The position numbers and the translations under genes were made by a program. Below the pieces are notes generated by a model. It was not told the DNA's origin. It saw only the letters and a program-made list of their open reading frames with translations, and searched no databases. Positions 24,416 through 33,235 of a DNA stretch of 47,497 bases are shown piece by piece. Position 1 is the stretch's first letter. Each line of letters opens with the position of its first letter. Source of the DNA: DATFXM01 sp035315885 (lineage in GTDB: Bacteria; Acidobacteriota; Blastocatellia; UBA7656); NCBI GenBank assembly GCA_035315885.1, contig DATFXM010000062.1, positions 1-47,497 on the forward strand, written 5' to 3'.

Positions 24416-27145
24416 ATGAACACCGAACAACAACGACTTGCCGAATGTGAGGAGCGCACAGCTCCGTGGAAGAAGTGGGGACCATACCTTAGTGAACGAC
24501 AGTGGGGAACTGTGCGCGAGGACTACAGCGACGGGGGTGACGCATGGAACTACTTCAGTCACGACCAGGCTCGATCTCGCGCGTATAGATGGGGCGAAGA
24601 TGGCCTCGCAGGCATCTCCGACGACTCACAGCGACTCTGCTTCGCCCTCGCTATTTGGAATGGCAAGGATCCAATAATCAAAGAGCGGCTGTTCGGTCTC
24701 ACCAACAGCGAAAGCAATCACGGCGAGGATGTGAAGGAGTACTACTTCTATATCGACTCGACACCAACCCATTCATACATGAAGTACCTGTACAAGTATC
24801 CGCAAGTGGCTTTTCCGTATGCTGATCTCGTCAACACCAGCAAGGGCAGGGGACGTGATCAATTCGAATATGAACTGATCGACACTGGCGCTTTTGATGA
24901 CGACCGTTACTTTGATGTGTTCGTGGAGTATGCCAAGCACTCGCCCGAGGATATTCTGATTCAGATCACCGTCCACAACCGCGGCCCGGAAGCGGCCGAG
25001 CTGCACGTGCTCCCCACGCTTTGGTTCAGAAACGAATGGTCGTGGCGAGAGGGCTCAGACAAGCCCACACTGCGACAGGTCGCATCGATCAACCGGGCAA
25101 GTGTCGTACACGCTAACTCACCGAAGACGGGCGAGCGTTGGCTGTACTGTGAGGGCAATGTCCCGCTCCTGTTCACCGAAAACGAAACCAACATCGAGCG
25201 GATATTTGGCGCGCCGAACAGGAGTCCGTATGTCAAGGACGGCGTCAACAACTACCTCGTGCATGGCCAGCAAGGGGCGGTGAACTCCGAACAAGTGGGG
25301 ACGAAGGTATCTCCGCATTATCGGCTGACGATCGAACCCGGCAAATCCGAAGTGGTCAGGCTGCGGCTATCGGATGCTAATTTCTCTGCGTCGGATTCAA
25401 GCAGCGCTCGAAACCCGTTCGGCGAGGAGTTCAAGCGGACGCTGCAATCGCGGAAAAAGGAAGCGGACGAGTTCTACGCCGAAATCATTCCTGCATCTTT
25501 CGATAAGGACTCGCGCAACGTGATGCGGCAAGCTCTCGCCGGAATGCTTTGGACAAAGCAGTTCTATTACTACGACGTAGACAAGTGGCTGGAGGAGCGT
25601 GGGGCCGGTCCGTTCCAGCCAGTCCGAAAGGGAGCTCCTCGAAACGATCACTGGCACCATATGTACAACGGCGATGTGATCTCTATGCCGGACAAATGGG
25701 AATATCCCTGGTACGCGGCCTGGGATTTGGCGTTTCACGTTTTGTCGCTGTCACTCGTAGACCTCGATTTTGGGAAGCAACAACTGAACCTGATGTTGAG
25801 CGAACGATACATTCATCCCAACGGTCAGATTCCGGCGTATGAGTGGAACTTCGGGGACGTCAATCCGCCGGTGCACGCGTGGTCTACCATTTTCACCTAC
25901 AGGCTCGAGAAGATGGTAAAAGGAGAGGGCGACAAGGAATGGCTCAAGAGCAGTTTTCAAAAGCTGTTATTGAATTTCACCTGGTGGGTTAACCGCAAGG
26001 ACAGGTCGGGATTGAATCTGTTCGAGGGCGGATTCCTGGGCCTGGACAACATCGGCGTATTCGATCGAAGCGCTCCTCTCCCGACTGGCGGCTATCTCGA
26101 GCAGGCCGACGGTACCGCGTGGATGGCACTGTTCTCTCAAAACATGCTCGAGATTGCATCAGAGCTTGCCATAAGCGACCCCGACTACGCGGAGATGGCG
26201 CTGAAGTTTGTGCAACATTACTTATGGATCGCCTCGGCAATGAGCCATCTTGGTACCGACACCGGCATGTGGGATGACGAAGACGGCTTTTTCTATGACG
26301 TGTTGCGACTGCCATCAGGGCAGGCCACGCGGCTCAAGGTCAGGTCCATGGTAGGTCTCCTTCCGCTTTGCGCCGCCACCGTCTTCGAAGGAAAGTTGAT
26401 TGCAAAATACCCGGAGATGGGGGAACGTCTTCGAAGGTTTCTGAGAGCCAGGCCGGAGCTGCGAGAGTCAATTCACGATCCGGTAAAGGTTGGTGAAGGA
26501 GGCCGCCATCTCGCATCTATCCTGAATGAAGAGCGACTGCGACGCGTGTTGTACAGGATGCTCGATGAGAACGAATTCCTGAGTCCTTATGGCATTCGTT
26601 CGCTTTCGCGTTATCACGCTGACCACCCTTACGTCATCTCGGTGGGTGGGCGGGAATTTCGGGTCGGGTACTTGCCGGCCGAATCAGATACCGGGATGTT
26701 TGGCGGTAATTCGAACTGGCGCGGGCCTATCTGGATGCCGGTCAACGCGCTGATCATTCGAGCGCTTCTCCAGTACTACACCTACTTCGGCGACAACTTC
26801 AGGATTGAGTGTCCGACGGGTTCGGGCCGGATGATGAATCTCTATCAGGTAGCCGGGGAGATTGCGTCCCGTTTGAGCAAGATCTTTTTGCGTGGAGAAG
26901 ATGGCCGCCGTCCAGTCTATGGAGGCACCGAGAAGTTCCAGAAAGACCCGGTGTGGCACGACCTCATTCTTTTCTATGAGTATTTCCACGGGGACAATGG
27001 TGCAGGCCTCGGCGCCAGTCATCAGACCGGTTGGACCGGCGTGGTTGCCCGGCTGATGCACTTCTTTGCACAACACACTGCCGAGTCGACGTTGCGGGAG
27101 GGAAAGGTATTGAGACAGTCGAGCGAAGCCGGGCAGTCCGCGTGA
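24416..27145 (+). CDS. GH63/MGH1-like glucosidase
   Basis: 909-residue cytoplasmic glycoside hydrolase with an (alpha/alpha)6 barrel of the clan of GH63 and bacterial glucosyl/mannosylglycerate hydrolases. The N-terminal half (to about residue 330) is a beta-rich domain; the barrel has conserved blocks YAAWDLAFHV, YEWNFGDVNPPVHAWS, EGGFLGLDNIGVFDRS and NWRGPIWMPVN. No signal peptide. AAAAGGAAA lies about 7 bases before the ATG. Plausible substrates are alpha-glucosides such as glycogen oligomers or glucosylglycerate-type osmolytes; the sequence does not decide. It is separate from the glycogen genes at 0-6 kb but fits the same theme. Confidence 0.9.
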   Translation: MNTEQQRLAECEERTAPWKKWGPYLSERQWGTVREDYSDGGDAWNYFSHDQARSRAYRWGEDGLAGISDDSQRLCFALAIWNGKDPIIKERLFGLTNSESNHGEDVKEYYFYIDSTPTHSYMKYLYKYPQVAFPYADLVNTSKGRGRDQFEYELIDTGAFDDDRYFDVFVEYAKHSPEDILIQITVHNRGPEAAELHVLPTLWFRNEWSWREGSDKPTLRQVASINRASVVHANSPKTGERWLYCEGNVPLLFTENETNIERIFGAPNRSPYVKDGVNNYLVHGQQGAVNSEQVGTKVSPHYRLTIEPGKSEVVRLRLSDANFSASDSSSARNPFGEEFKRTLQSRKKEADEFYAEIIPASFDKDSRNVMRQALAGMLWTKQFYYYDVDKWLEERGAGPFQPVRKGAPRNDHWHHMYNGDVISMPDKWEYPWYAAWDLAFHVLSLSLVDLDFGKQQLNLMLSERYIHPNGQIPAYEWNFGDVNPPVHAWSTIFTYRLEKMVKGEGDKEWLKSSFQKLLLNFTWWVNRKDRSGLNLFEGGFLGLDNIGVFDRSAPLPTGGYLEQADGTAWMALFSQNMLEIASELAISDPDYAEMALKFVQHYLWIASAMSHLGTDTGMWDDEDGFFYDVLRLPSGQATRLKVRSMVGLLPLCAATVFEGKLIAKYPEMGERLRRFLRARPELRESIHDPVKVGEGGRHLASILNEERLRRVLYRMLDENEFLSPYGIRSLSRYHADHPYVISVGGREFRVGYLPAESDTGMFGGNSNWRGPIWMPVNALIIRALLQYYTYFGDNFRIECPTGSGRMMNLYQVAGEIASRLSKIFLRGEDGRRPVYGGTEKFQKDPVWHDLILFYEYFHGDNGAGLGASHQTGWTGVVARLMHFFAQHTAESTLREGKVLRQSSEAGQSA

Positions 27146-27340
27146 TTGTTTCGGGTTTGGGGCGTTCTCAGCGAGGGTGATTCATAAGATACGTGACCTT
27201 CTTCGGCAGAGGGCACGGTGGATTGTTGACTCGGCGACAATTGCCAGGCCAATTCAGGTTTCTCCAACCTCTGAAACGGGCTGACACTCAGCTTCAAGGG
27301 CTCAAGGCCTGGCACTCAGCACCACAACTTGGAGGGATGG

Positions 27341-28147
27341 ATGCATTCTGGTGGACTGCTTGACTCACTGCCGCTCTGGTCTCTTCTCCCGCTCACCATT
27401 CTAATCGCATGGGTTTCGGGTGAGATTGGTCGTCGTATCGCGCGTTACCGGAGAGAGTCTAGCGAACGGGAGGTGGAGGGGCCCGTCGGGGCCATGGTTG
27501 GAGCAATGCTGGGGCTACTTGCCTTCATGCTTGCGTTCACCTTCGGACTGGCCGCATCACGCTTTGAAGATCGCCGCCAGGCGGTCCTGCTCGAAGCCAA
27601 CGCCATCGGAACAACTTATCTGCGTGCTGAAATGCTTCCACAACCCGCTTCTGGCGAAACTCGCGACTTGCTTCGCCAGTATGTAGACATTCGGCTTGAA
27701 GCGGCGAACGCCGGAAATCTGAGCGAGGCGGTCGCCGGATCCGAGGAGTTGCATAACCGTCTTTGGTCGCAAGCGGTTGCCGCCGCCCAAAAGAACCCGT
27801 CGCCAATAACAGCGCTGTTTGTTCAGTCGCTCAACGAAGTAATCGACTTACACGCGAAACGAATCATGGTAGCGATCAGGAGCCGCGTGCCCGGAGCTAT
27901 CTGGCTCACCCTTTATCTGCTCGCGGGCATCTCGATGGCGGCCATGGGCTACCACGAGAGACTTACCTCTTCGCGACGGACACCGGCGCTGGCGGCGCTG
28001 GTGGTTGGGTTTTCCCTTGTGCTTTTCCTGATCATGGATCTGGACCGTCCAACCGAAGGCATGCTTCGAGTTAGTCAACAATCGATGATCGACCTCCGCA
28101 ATTCGATGACCGACACGCCAACCGATAAAGGAGCCGGCAGCCATTAG
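27341..28147 (+). CDS. DUF4239-like membrane protein
   Basis: 268 residues. Two N-terminal TM segments (about 11-26 and 50-71, the latter GAMVGAMLGLLAFMLAFTFGLA), a helical loop with AVLLEANAIGTTYLRAEMLP typical of the DUF4239/bestrophin-like family, then two C-terminal TM segments (about 188-206 and 215-234). Function unknown; bestrophin resemblance would imply anion conductance, but that is unproven. ATG 27341 is preferred over the in-frame TTG at 27329 because GGAGGG lies 4-5 bases upstream. Confidence 0.82.
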   Translation: MHSGGLLDSLPLWSLLPLTILIAWVSGEIGRRIARYRRESSEREVEGPVGAMVGAMLGLLAFMLAFTFGLAASRFEDRRQAVLLEANAIGTTYLRAEMLPQPASGETRDLLRQYVDIRLEAANAGNLSEAVAGSEELHNRLWSQAVAAAQKNPSPITALFVQSLNEVIDLHAKRIMVAIRSRVPGAIWLTLYLLAGISMAAMGYHERLTSSRRTPALAALVVGFSLVLFLIMDLDRPTEGMLRVSQQSMIDLRNSMTDTPTDKGAGSH

Positions 28148-28251
28148 ACCCGACTGCGGGCGGTGTGCCCCTGATTCCTGAGTACCTTGACGCGTCGTCG
28201 GTCGGGCGATCGTCGGCCGCGGACTGAAGGCAAACGGTCCAACATTTTCAC

Positions 28252-28296
28252 GAACTGTCACAGTTTCTTCACGATGCCTGTCAATTGTGACAGTTC
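28252..28296. promoter_or_regulatory. Nested palindromes before the 28.4-kb secreted gene
   Basis: Contains CTGTCA-ATTG-TGACAG at 28278-28293 and, overlapping it, an 11-base perfect inverted repeat GAACTGTCACA (28252-28262) / TGTGACAGTTC (28286-28296). Thus three half-sites of the same kind sit within 45 bases, 125 bases upstream of the ATG. The density suggests a regulator array. Confidence 0.5.
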
Positions 28297-28419
28297 AAGC
28301 CTGAGCAAACCATTCATACAATCAGGCCGGGGCTACCTTGGTGGTTGACTGCCCCCGGTGCGACAACTTGCGACGCACGCGCCCACCACATTGCCTTGAC
28401 GAGAGAAAGCGAGGGACAG

Positions 28420-29046
28420 ATGAAACGGATACTGGCTTTAGTCGCGATGACAGCCGTGATGATTGCCTGCGGTTTAGTGCTTCCCACAGTTACGCGAGCG
28501 CAAGGGGGAGAGGGCAACAAGGGAGAGGGCAAAAAGGAAGACGGTACCATAAAGGAAGTCTACACCGGCACGATCATCAACATGACCGGCAGGTCCGCGA
28601 GCATCGGCTTCACCCTGGAGCTAACCGCGAAGACCAATGACGAAGAAGCATTAAAGTATCTCAATATCCTTGCGAGCGGCGGGCAGGACGACCTGTTGAA
28701 AGCCATTCGCAAGAACAATCTCGGGTTCATCGCCGCAACCGGTCAGACCCGTCGCGATTTGCTCGTAGTTCGCGAATCGCAGGTCAACGGCCAGCGGAGA
28801 ATCGTAGCTGCCTTCGAGCGATGGCAAAAGTTCTTTGAGCTCCGCAGCGGCGCTCGCTCGACCGATTACCCCTTTTCAATAATCGAGATCATTTTTGACG
28901 CGAAGGGACGAGGCACGGGAACTTTCATCGGCCTGGCTGAGGTCAAGATGAAGATGGATAAGAAGACTGAACAATGGCGCCTCGAGATAGAGAACTTCGG
29001 AAGCTTTCCTTCAAAAGTGATGGGAGTGATGCGGCGCAACAAGTAA
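28420..29046 (+). CDS. Exported protein of unknown function
   Basis: 208 residues with a Sec signal peptide (MKRILALVAMTAVMIACGLV, cleavage near TRA-QG), a Gly/Lys/Glu-rich linker, then an alpha/beta region including GTIINMTGRSASIGFTLELT and YPFSIIEIIFDAKGRGTGTF. No family recognised. The ATG at 28420 has GAGGG 5 bases upstream; a longer in-frame reading from 28345 has no signal at its N-terminus. The upstream region has the densest cluster of CTGTCA palindromes in the window. The next gene, also exported, starts 149 bases later. Confidence 0.8.
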   Translation: MKRILALVAMTAVMIACGLVLPTVTRAQGGEGNKGEGKKEDGTIKEVYTGTIINMTGRSASIGFTLELTAKTNDEEALKYLNILASGGQDDLLKAIRKNNLGFIAATGQTRRDLLVVRESQVNGQRRIVAAFERWQKFFELRSGARSTDYPFSIIEIIFDAKGRGTGTFIGLAEVKMKMDKKTEQWRLEIENFGSFPSKVMGVMRRNK

Positions 29047-29195
29047 GTGCCGTAGTGGGTCTCTGTTGAGTTGATTTTGATAAGAGTTGGCAATGCGTCC
29101 GGCCTTTCGGTTGGCTTTTGTGTCCTTGCTCCAGACCCGTCCTGGGCAGGCTAATCGTCCGCCAGCGGCGGAAACCGGAAAAGCGAGGTCCGCAT

Positions 29196-31616
29196 ATGAA
29201 GCGCGTGGTAATTCTCGTTATTGTTCTCGGCCTTGCGGGCCTGTGTCCCCCCTTTCCAGCCGAAGGGTGGGTGCAGCAAAGCGCGCAACAAAATGCGCCG
29301 CAAAGTCCGCCGCAACATGCCCAACCAACAGCGCCGCAAAATGCACCGGCGGCCCCCGCTGCTGCGACGAGCAAGAGCGCTACCGCATCTTCGGTTGATA
29401 AGCCCTGGCCTAGAAGCTACGACACGGCGGGCGGAGCAAAAATCGTAATACATCAGCCACAGATCGCGAGCTGGGACAACCAGCGGCACCTCGTCGGCTA
29501 CGCGGCGGTTTCATATCTGGCAGACGGTTCTGAAAAGCCCGCGCTCGGCACGGTCAAGATCGAAGCTGACACGGACGTAGCCGTTACTGAACGTTTGGTC
29601 AAGCTCTCGTCGATTAAACTTACCGAAGCGAGCTTCCAGTCGCTCCCTAAAGAAGAAGTCAGAGAGATCGTTGGCGAGATCGAGAAAACGATCCCTGACG
29701 ATGCGCGACTCATCGGTCTGGATCGGGTGCTCACATCAATCGACAAAAGCCAGATCATTCCGAAGAACGTAGTCGGCATCAAAGCTGATGCACCTCCGAT
29801 CTACTTCAGCAAGACACCGGCAGTGCTGCTCAACCTTGATGGCGATCCAATCTGGAGTCCGATTAAAGATAACGATCTGAAGTTCGCGGTGAATACTAAC
29901 TGGGATCTGTTCAATTATCCGCAGGAGAACACCTACTATCTGCGCTATGACACGATGTGGCTTCAGGCGCCCGATGTGAAAGGCCCGTGGGCAGCCGCGC
30001 ACAAGTTGCCAGGCAGCTTCAAGGAGCTTCCTAAGGAAGATCAGAACTGGACTGCGGTTCGTGAGAGCCTGAAAAACAAAGACAAGAACCAGGTGCCGGC
30101 ACCGGCGGTCTTTGTCAGCACCGCGCCGGCCGAGCTGATCTCGGTGCAAGGCGAGCCGAAGTACGTCCCGGTCCATGCGGGAGGCAGGCTGCTATGGTTG
30201 AGCAACACTGAAAGCGATGTGTTCCGTTTGGGTGAGACGGGTCCGATCTACTATCTGGTAGCCGGCAGGTGGTTCACCGCGTCGGACTTCGCTGGACCCT
30301 GGACCTTCGCCACTCCGAATCTGCCCTCGGAATTCAAGGCAATTCCGATGGAGCATCCGCGGTCCCGGGTGCTCGCGTCGATACCGGGTACGCAGCAGGC
30401 AGCCGAAGCGGTTCTTCTTGCGCAGGTGCCGCAAACAGCCCGCGTCAACAAGAAGGAGCTAAAGGGCCCGGACGTGGTCTACAATGGCGAGCCTCAGTTT
30501 GCGCCGATCGAGAGTACCTCGCTTGCCCGCGCTGTCAATACCGACAAAGAAATCATCAAGGTTGGCGATTCGTACTATATGTGCTTTGAAGGGGTCTGGT
30601 TTAAGTCAAGCGCGCCAACCGGACCCTGGTCTGTGGCGGATTCGGTTCCTGCCGAGATCTACAGCATCCCTCCGAGCGACCCGTCCCATAACGTCACCTA
30701 CGTGACGGTGAAGGACGAAGACAAGGACGACGAGTGGGTCGAGTATGCCGCGGTAGCGGGATACACCGGGATGGTGACCGCCTGGGGCTGCAGCGTTTGG
30801 GGCACCGGCTGGTACTACCCTCCGTACTACTGGTACGGCGGATACTATCCTATCTATTACCCGCCGATGCGAACGTACGGCTACGGCTCGTGGTACAACC
30901 CGCGCACCGGGTTCTACGGCAGCGCCGGTAGAATCTATGGCCCCTACGGCGGAGTTGGATTTGGAGCGAGATACAACCCGACGACTGGAACTTACGCGAG
31001 AGGTGCGATGGCTTGGGGTCCGAATGGAGCGCGAGGCGCGGCGCAGGTTTGGAATCCCCGCACTGGGACGTACGCCCAGACGCGCCAGGGTTCAGGGGTG
31101 TACGGGAGCTGGGGTTCTACGTCGGTAGTACGCGGGGATCAGTGGGCTCAAACAAAACGCTTCACCAACCGCGAAGGGACGACTACCCGGTACACACGAA
31201 CAGACCAGGGTTCAATGATCAGGCGAAAGGGTGACGAAGGAAGCGGCTTCGTTGCCAAGGGTCAGGACAATTTGTACGCCGGTAAGGACGGAAACGTTTA
31301 TCGCCGCGACGAGAGTGGGAATTGGAGCAAGTGGGATAACGGCGGCTGGAACAACGTTCAGAAACCCGAGCGTCCGACTCCGATTTCGAGCGACCAGGCG
31401 CGGGAGCGTGTGACGAAGATGGACCGCTCGACGTACGATGGGTTGCAGAAAGATTCCGCGCGACGCTCTGAAGGGTCTCGACGCACGAGTGACTTCAGCA
31501 GCTATCAGAACAGAGGCGGAGGCAATGTTGGTAGTTATCGAGGGGGAGGCTATTCCCGTGGCGGTGGCTATCGCGGAGGCGGAGGCTTCCGAGGGGGTGG
31601 CGGCCGTCGACGCTGA
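29196..31616 (+). CDS. Large exported protein with three repeated modules and Tyr/Gly-rich tail
   Basis: 806 residues. Signal peptide (VVILVIVLGLAGLCPPFPAEG), a Gln/Pro/Ala low-complexity linker, a conserved alpha/beta region (about residues 70-200), then three similar modules of about 75 residues encoded near 29817-30042, 30127-30360 and 30466-30690. Each reads roughly G-E/D-P-x-W/Y/F-x-P-I, then YY-x(4-6)-W-F/L, then GPW, and ends LP/VP-x(5-7)-IP/LP. The C-terminal third has Tyr-rich stretches (YPPYYWYGGYYPIYYPP), NPRTGFYG/NPTTGTYARG repeats and a Gly/Arg-rich end. Similar proteins are often auto-labelled carbohydrate-binding family V/XII, which I would not rely on. Start ATG 29196 has GAGG 8 bases upstream. 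Confidence 0.82.
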   Translation: MKRVVILVIVLGLAGLCPPFPAEGWVQQSAQQNAPQSPPQHAQPTAPQNAPAAPAAATSKSATASSVDKPWPRSYDTAGGAKIVIHQPQIASWDNQRHLVGYAAVSYLADGSEKPALGTVKIEADTDVAVTERLVKLSSIKLTEASFQSLPKEEVREIVGEIEKTIPDDARLIGLDRVLTSIDKSQIIPKNVVGIKADAPPIYFSKTPAVLLNLDGDPIWSPIKDNDLKFAVNTNWDLFNYPQENTYYLRYDTMWLQAPDVKGPWAAAHKLPGSFKELPKEDQNWTAVRESLKNKDKNQVPAPAVFVSTAPAELISVQGEPKYVPVHAGGRLLWLSNTESDVFRLGETGPIYYLVAGRWFTASDFAGPWTFATPNLPSEFKAIPMEHPRSRVLASIPGTQQAAEAVLLAQVPQTARVNKKELKGPDVVYNGEPQFAPIESTSLARAVNTDKEIIKVGDSYYMCFEGVWFKSSAPTGPWSVADSVPAEIYSIPPSDPSHNVTYVTVKDEDKDDEWVEYAAVAGYTGMVTAWGCSVWGTGWYYPPYYWYGGYYPIYYPPMRTYGYGSWYNPRTGFYGSAGRIYGPYGGVGFGARYNPTTGTYARGAMAWGPNGARGAAQVWNPRTGTYAQTRQGSGVYGSWGSTSVVRGDQWAQTKRFTNREGTTTRYTRTDQGSMIRRKGDEGSGFVAKGQDNLYAGKDGNVYRRDESGNWSKWDNGGWNNVQKPERPTPISSDQARERVTKMDRSTYDGLQKDSARRSEGSRRTSDFSSYQNRGGGNVGSYRGGGYSRGGGYRGGGGFRGGGGRRR

Positions 31617-31657
31617 TATCAACGAGCGACTGTAATTGATGAGGCCAGTTGAGTGCC

Positions 31658-31769
31658 AAAGGAAAGTTCTGAGTTCTGAGTGTTGAGCTGGACGCTCCGC
31701 TACTCTGGCCGACTATTATAAAGGCGCACTCTGTACTGACTCAGAACTCAAAACTCAGAACTTCCCTTT
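31658..31769. repeat. Inverted-repeat element of the ACTCAGN family
   Basis: Left arm (from 31658, core GTTCTGAGTTCTGAGT) and right arm (ending 31769, core ACTCAAAACTCAGAACTT) match at about 26 of 30 positions, separated by about 50 bases containing a TATTATAAAG stretch. Palindromic, MITE- or REP-like form; lies 42 bases after the module protein and just before the next gene. Confidence 0.65.
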
Positions 31770-31804
31770 GCGTAAAACCCGGCTCCGCTGGAAGGGTGTG
31801 GGTG

Positions 31805-32851
31805 ATGAGAAGCTTGCTAAACGTCCGATCCTACGCAGACCGCCCCAGTTGGATGAGACCCAGTTGGACGAGATCCAGTTTGATGAGTCTGAATAAAGCT
31901 CCGGGATGGGTTTCGTGGACAGCCGGCCTGATAGCCGGCGTGCTTATTGGACTGCTAATCCTATCCCCGCGAAACCGCCACGTCATTCATTCGGCCGTCG
32001 GGGCTCCGCCCTCGACTCTTGAAAACGTCGATCAACTTTCCCCCGAAGAAATCCAGGCGCTGATCATGAAAGCGCTATCGAAGCTGGGCGAACGGCAGGA
32101 ACTCACGACGGGTCTTGGATCCGACGCGAGTCCAGCGCCCGACGGCAGGACGTCGGAACGTCAAGACATGCGCATCGTCATCAACAACATTCGACGGCTG
32201 CTCCCGTTCGCGAAGCGTTGGACCGCCGAGACTCTCCGTCACACCGTTGAGGACTACGACATCAAGAAATCAGACTGGCCGCGCATCGCGCGAATGATAG
32301 ACCACGTGCACAGAATCGTTCCAGGCGAAGACCTTCAGGGGGTAGCCGCGGTTCGCGAAAATCGACTCTCAGAAATCCTCATCGATCCGGTGTACGCGCC
32401 GGATCTGACCTCCGATGACGACACGATCTTTGTGCTTTCACACGAGCTGACGCACGTTGCCGCTCGAAGCGGTAAGCTCAATCGGTTCATCGCGGGCGTA
32501 GCCGAGAAGGCCACGCGCAGCGCCCGCGTAGAGCCTACGAAGGATCAGAGAGAAGACCTTGCTTGCGATTTCATCGGCGAGTTGGTTTTGAAGCAGTTCA
32601 TAGCCTTGCACCCGACGAGCGATTCTGCCGCGGTTCGAGTGTCGCGGGTGTTCGGATACGAGTCTCCGACGGCTCGATTCGCCAGGGCATGGAAGGACTT
32701 CTGTGCCTCTTACAATGGCGACCCGGGCGATAACGACCATCTCCCCCAATATCAAACCCTTCGAGCGCTGCTTGCGCTGGATCCCGAGCTTCAATCCTCG
32801 ATACCCCTCGGCCCTATTCCACCGCCCGGCAGTTCTGCCCCTTCGCGGTAG
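31805..32851 (+). CDS. Membrane-anchored zincin-like metallopeptidase candidate
   Basis: 348 residues. A TM anchor at about residues 38-53 (GLIAGVLIGLLIL) is followed by a disordered segment and a helical domain with VLSHELTHVAARSG, the HExxH zinc motif (His213-Glu214-x-x-His217). Downstream REDLACDFIGE offers Glu250 or Glu258 as third ligand (gluzincin style). No clear M48 or M78 assignment. ATG 31805 has GAAGGG 8 bases upstream; ATG 31883 is an alternative. Between the two, a 15-base unit is repeated three times (31844-31888), so the N-terminus may be a local expansion. Topology suggests periplasmic catalysis. Confidence 0.72.
   Translation: MRSLLNVRSYADRPSWMRPSWTRSSLMSLNKAPGWVSWTAGLIAGVLIGLLILSPRNRHVIHSAVGAPPSTLENVDQLSPEEIQALIMKALSKLGERQELTTGLGSDASPAPDGRTSERQDMRIVINNIRRLLPFAKRWTAETLRHTVEDYDIKKSDWPRIARMIDHVHRIVPGEDLQGVAAVRENRLSEILIDPVYAPDLTSDDDTIFVLSHELTHVAARSGKLNRFIAGVAEKATRSARVEPTKDQREDLACDFIGELVLKQFIALHPTSDSAAVRVSRVFGYESPTARFARAWKDFCASYNGDPGDNDHLPQYQTLRALLALDPELQSSIPLGPIPPPGSSAPSR
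31844..31888 (+). repeat. 15-bp tandem repeat, three copies
   Basis: CCCAGTTGGATGAGA, then CCCAGTTGGACGAGA and TCCAGTTTGATGAGT, in frame near the 5' end of the metallopeptidase candidate (residues about 14-28: PSWMR / PSWTR / SSLMS). Confidence 0.85.
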
Positions 32852-32904
32852 TGTTACGATGTCGTGGCTGTGGCGAATCGCCGCATAATGAAGGCAAACG
32901 GGAC

Positions 32905-32932
32905 CCAGGACTCAGAACTCAGGACTCCAGGT
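32905..32932. repeat. ACTCAGN-family repeat, single arm
   Basis: CCAGGACTCAGAACTCAGG and the following ACTCCAGG, three 7-8-base units, 54 bases after the metallopeptidase stop. Confidence 0.6.
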
Positions 32933-32975
32933 CTTCCTAGCAGGGTCAATTTTCTGTCGGTTTTTCCGAAAGAAC

Positions 32976-32991
32976 CTGTCAGTTCTATCAG
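32976..32991. promoter_or_regulatory. 16-bp near-palindrome before the second OmpA-like gene
   Basis: CTGTCAGTTCTATCAG: same spacing as the family, one mismatch in the right arm (TATCAG for TGACAG). It lies 245 bases before the OmpA-like ATG, comparable to the 200-base distance for the first OmpA-like gene. Confidence 0.4.
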
Positions 32992-33235
32992 TACAAACCG
33001 AGGCTAAGTGCTCATATTATTGACGCGAAGGGGGAGGCTTAGTCGAGTTGATGGATTTCAGCAGCGTCTTGCGATCCGGAAAGCACGGCGCGCTCACCAG
33101 CATCCAGGCAGTGAGTACGATCTTCACTAATACTCCCGGAGTCTCCCCAATTTGAGATCACGGGATCAACAAGGCAGGCCCTCCACACGCGCCGTGTACC
33201 ATCCCACGTCTCGAAAAGGAAGAGGTGAAATCAAG

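Larger units (their letters stand above)
32852..33235. other. 384-base intergenic region upstream of the second OmpA-like gene
   Basis: No convincing gene. It holds an ACTCAGN-type repeat (32905-32932), the palindrome-like site 32976-32991, and a 34-codon open frame at 33051-33155 without a well-placed ribosome binding site. Confidence 0.6.

Noticed and set aside
27255..27325. ACTCAG-like sequence before the DUF4239 gene as a member of the repeat family
   Set aside because: Only isolated ACACTCAGC and GCACTCAGC units, without tandem runs or paired arms; too weak to include.
27146..27340. tRNA or small RNA gene in the gap after the glucosidase
   Set aside because: Short hairpins such as AGGTT-TCTCC-AACCT exist, but no cloverleaf, CCA-adjacent acceptor stem or T-loop consensus was found.
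33051..33155. 34-codon open frame before the second OmpA-like gene
   Set aside because: The GGGGGAGG upstream is about 15 bases from the ATG, too far, and the peptide has no signal or known similarity. Worth a look in proteomics but not supportable.
23082..33155. Sigma-54 (-24/-12) promoters downstream of the palindromes
   Set aside because: I looked for TGGCAC-N5-TTGC near each palindrome; only matches with wrong spacing (for example 11 bases between GG and GC near 23172) or weak -12 boxes were found.
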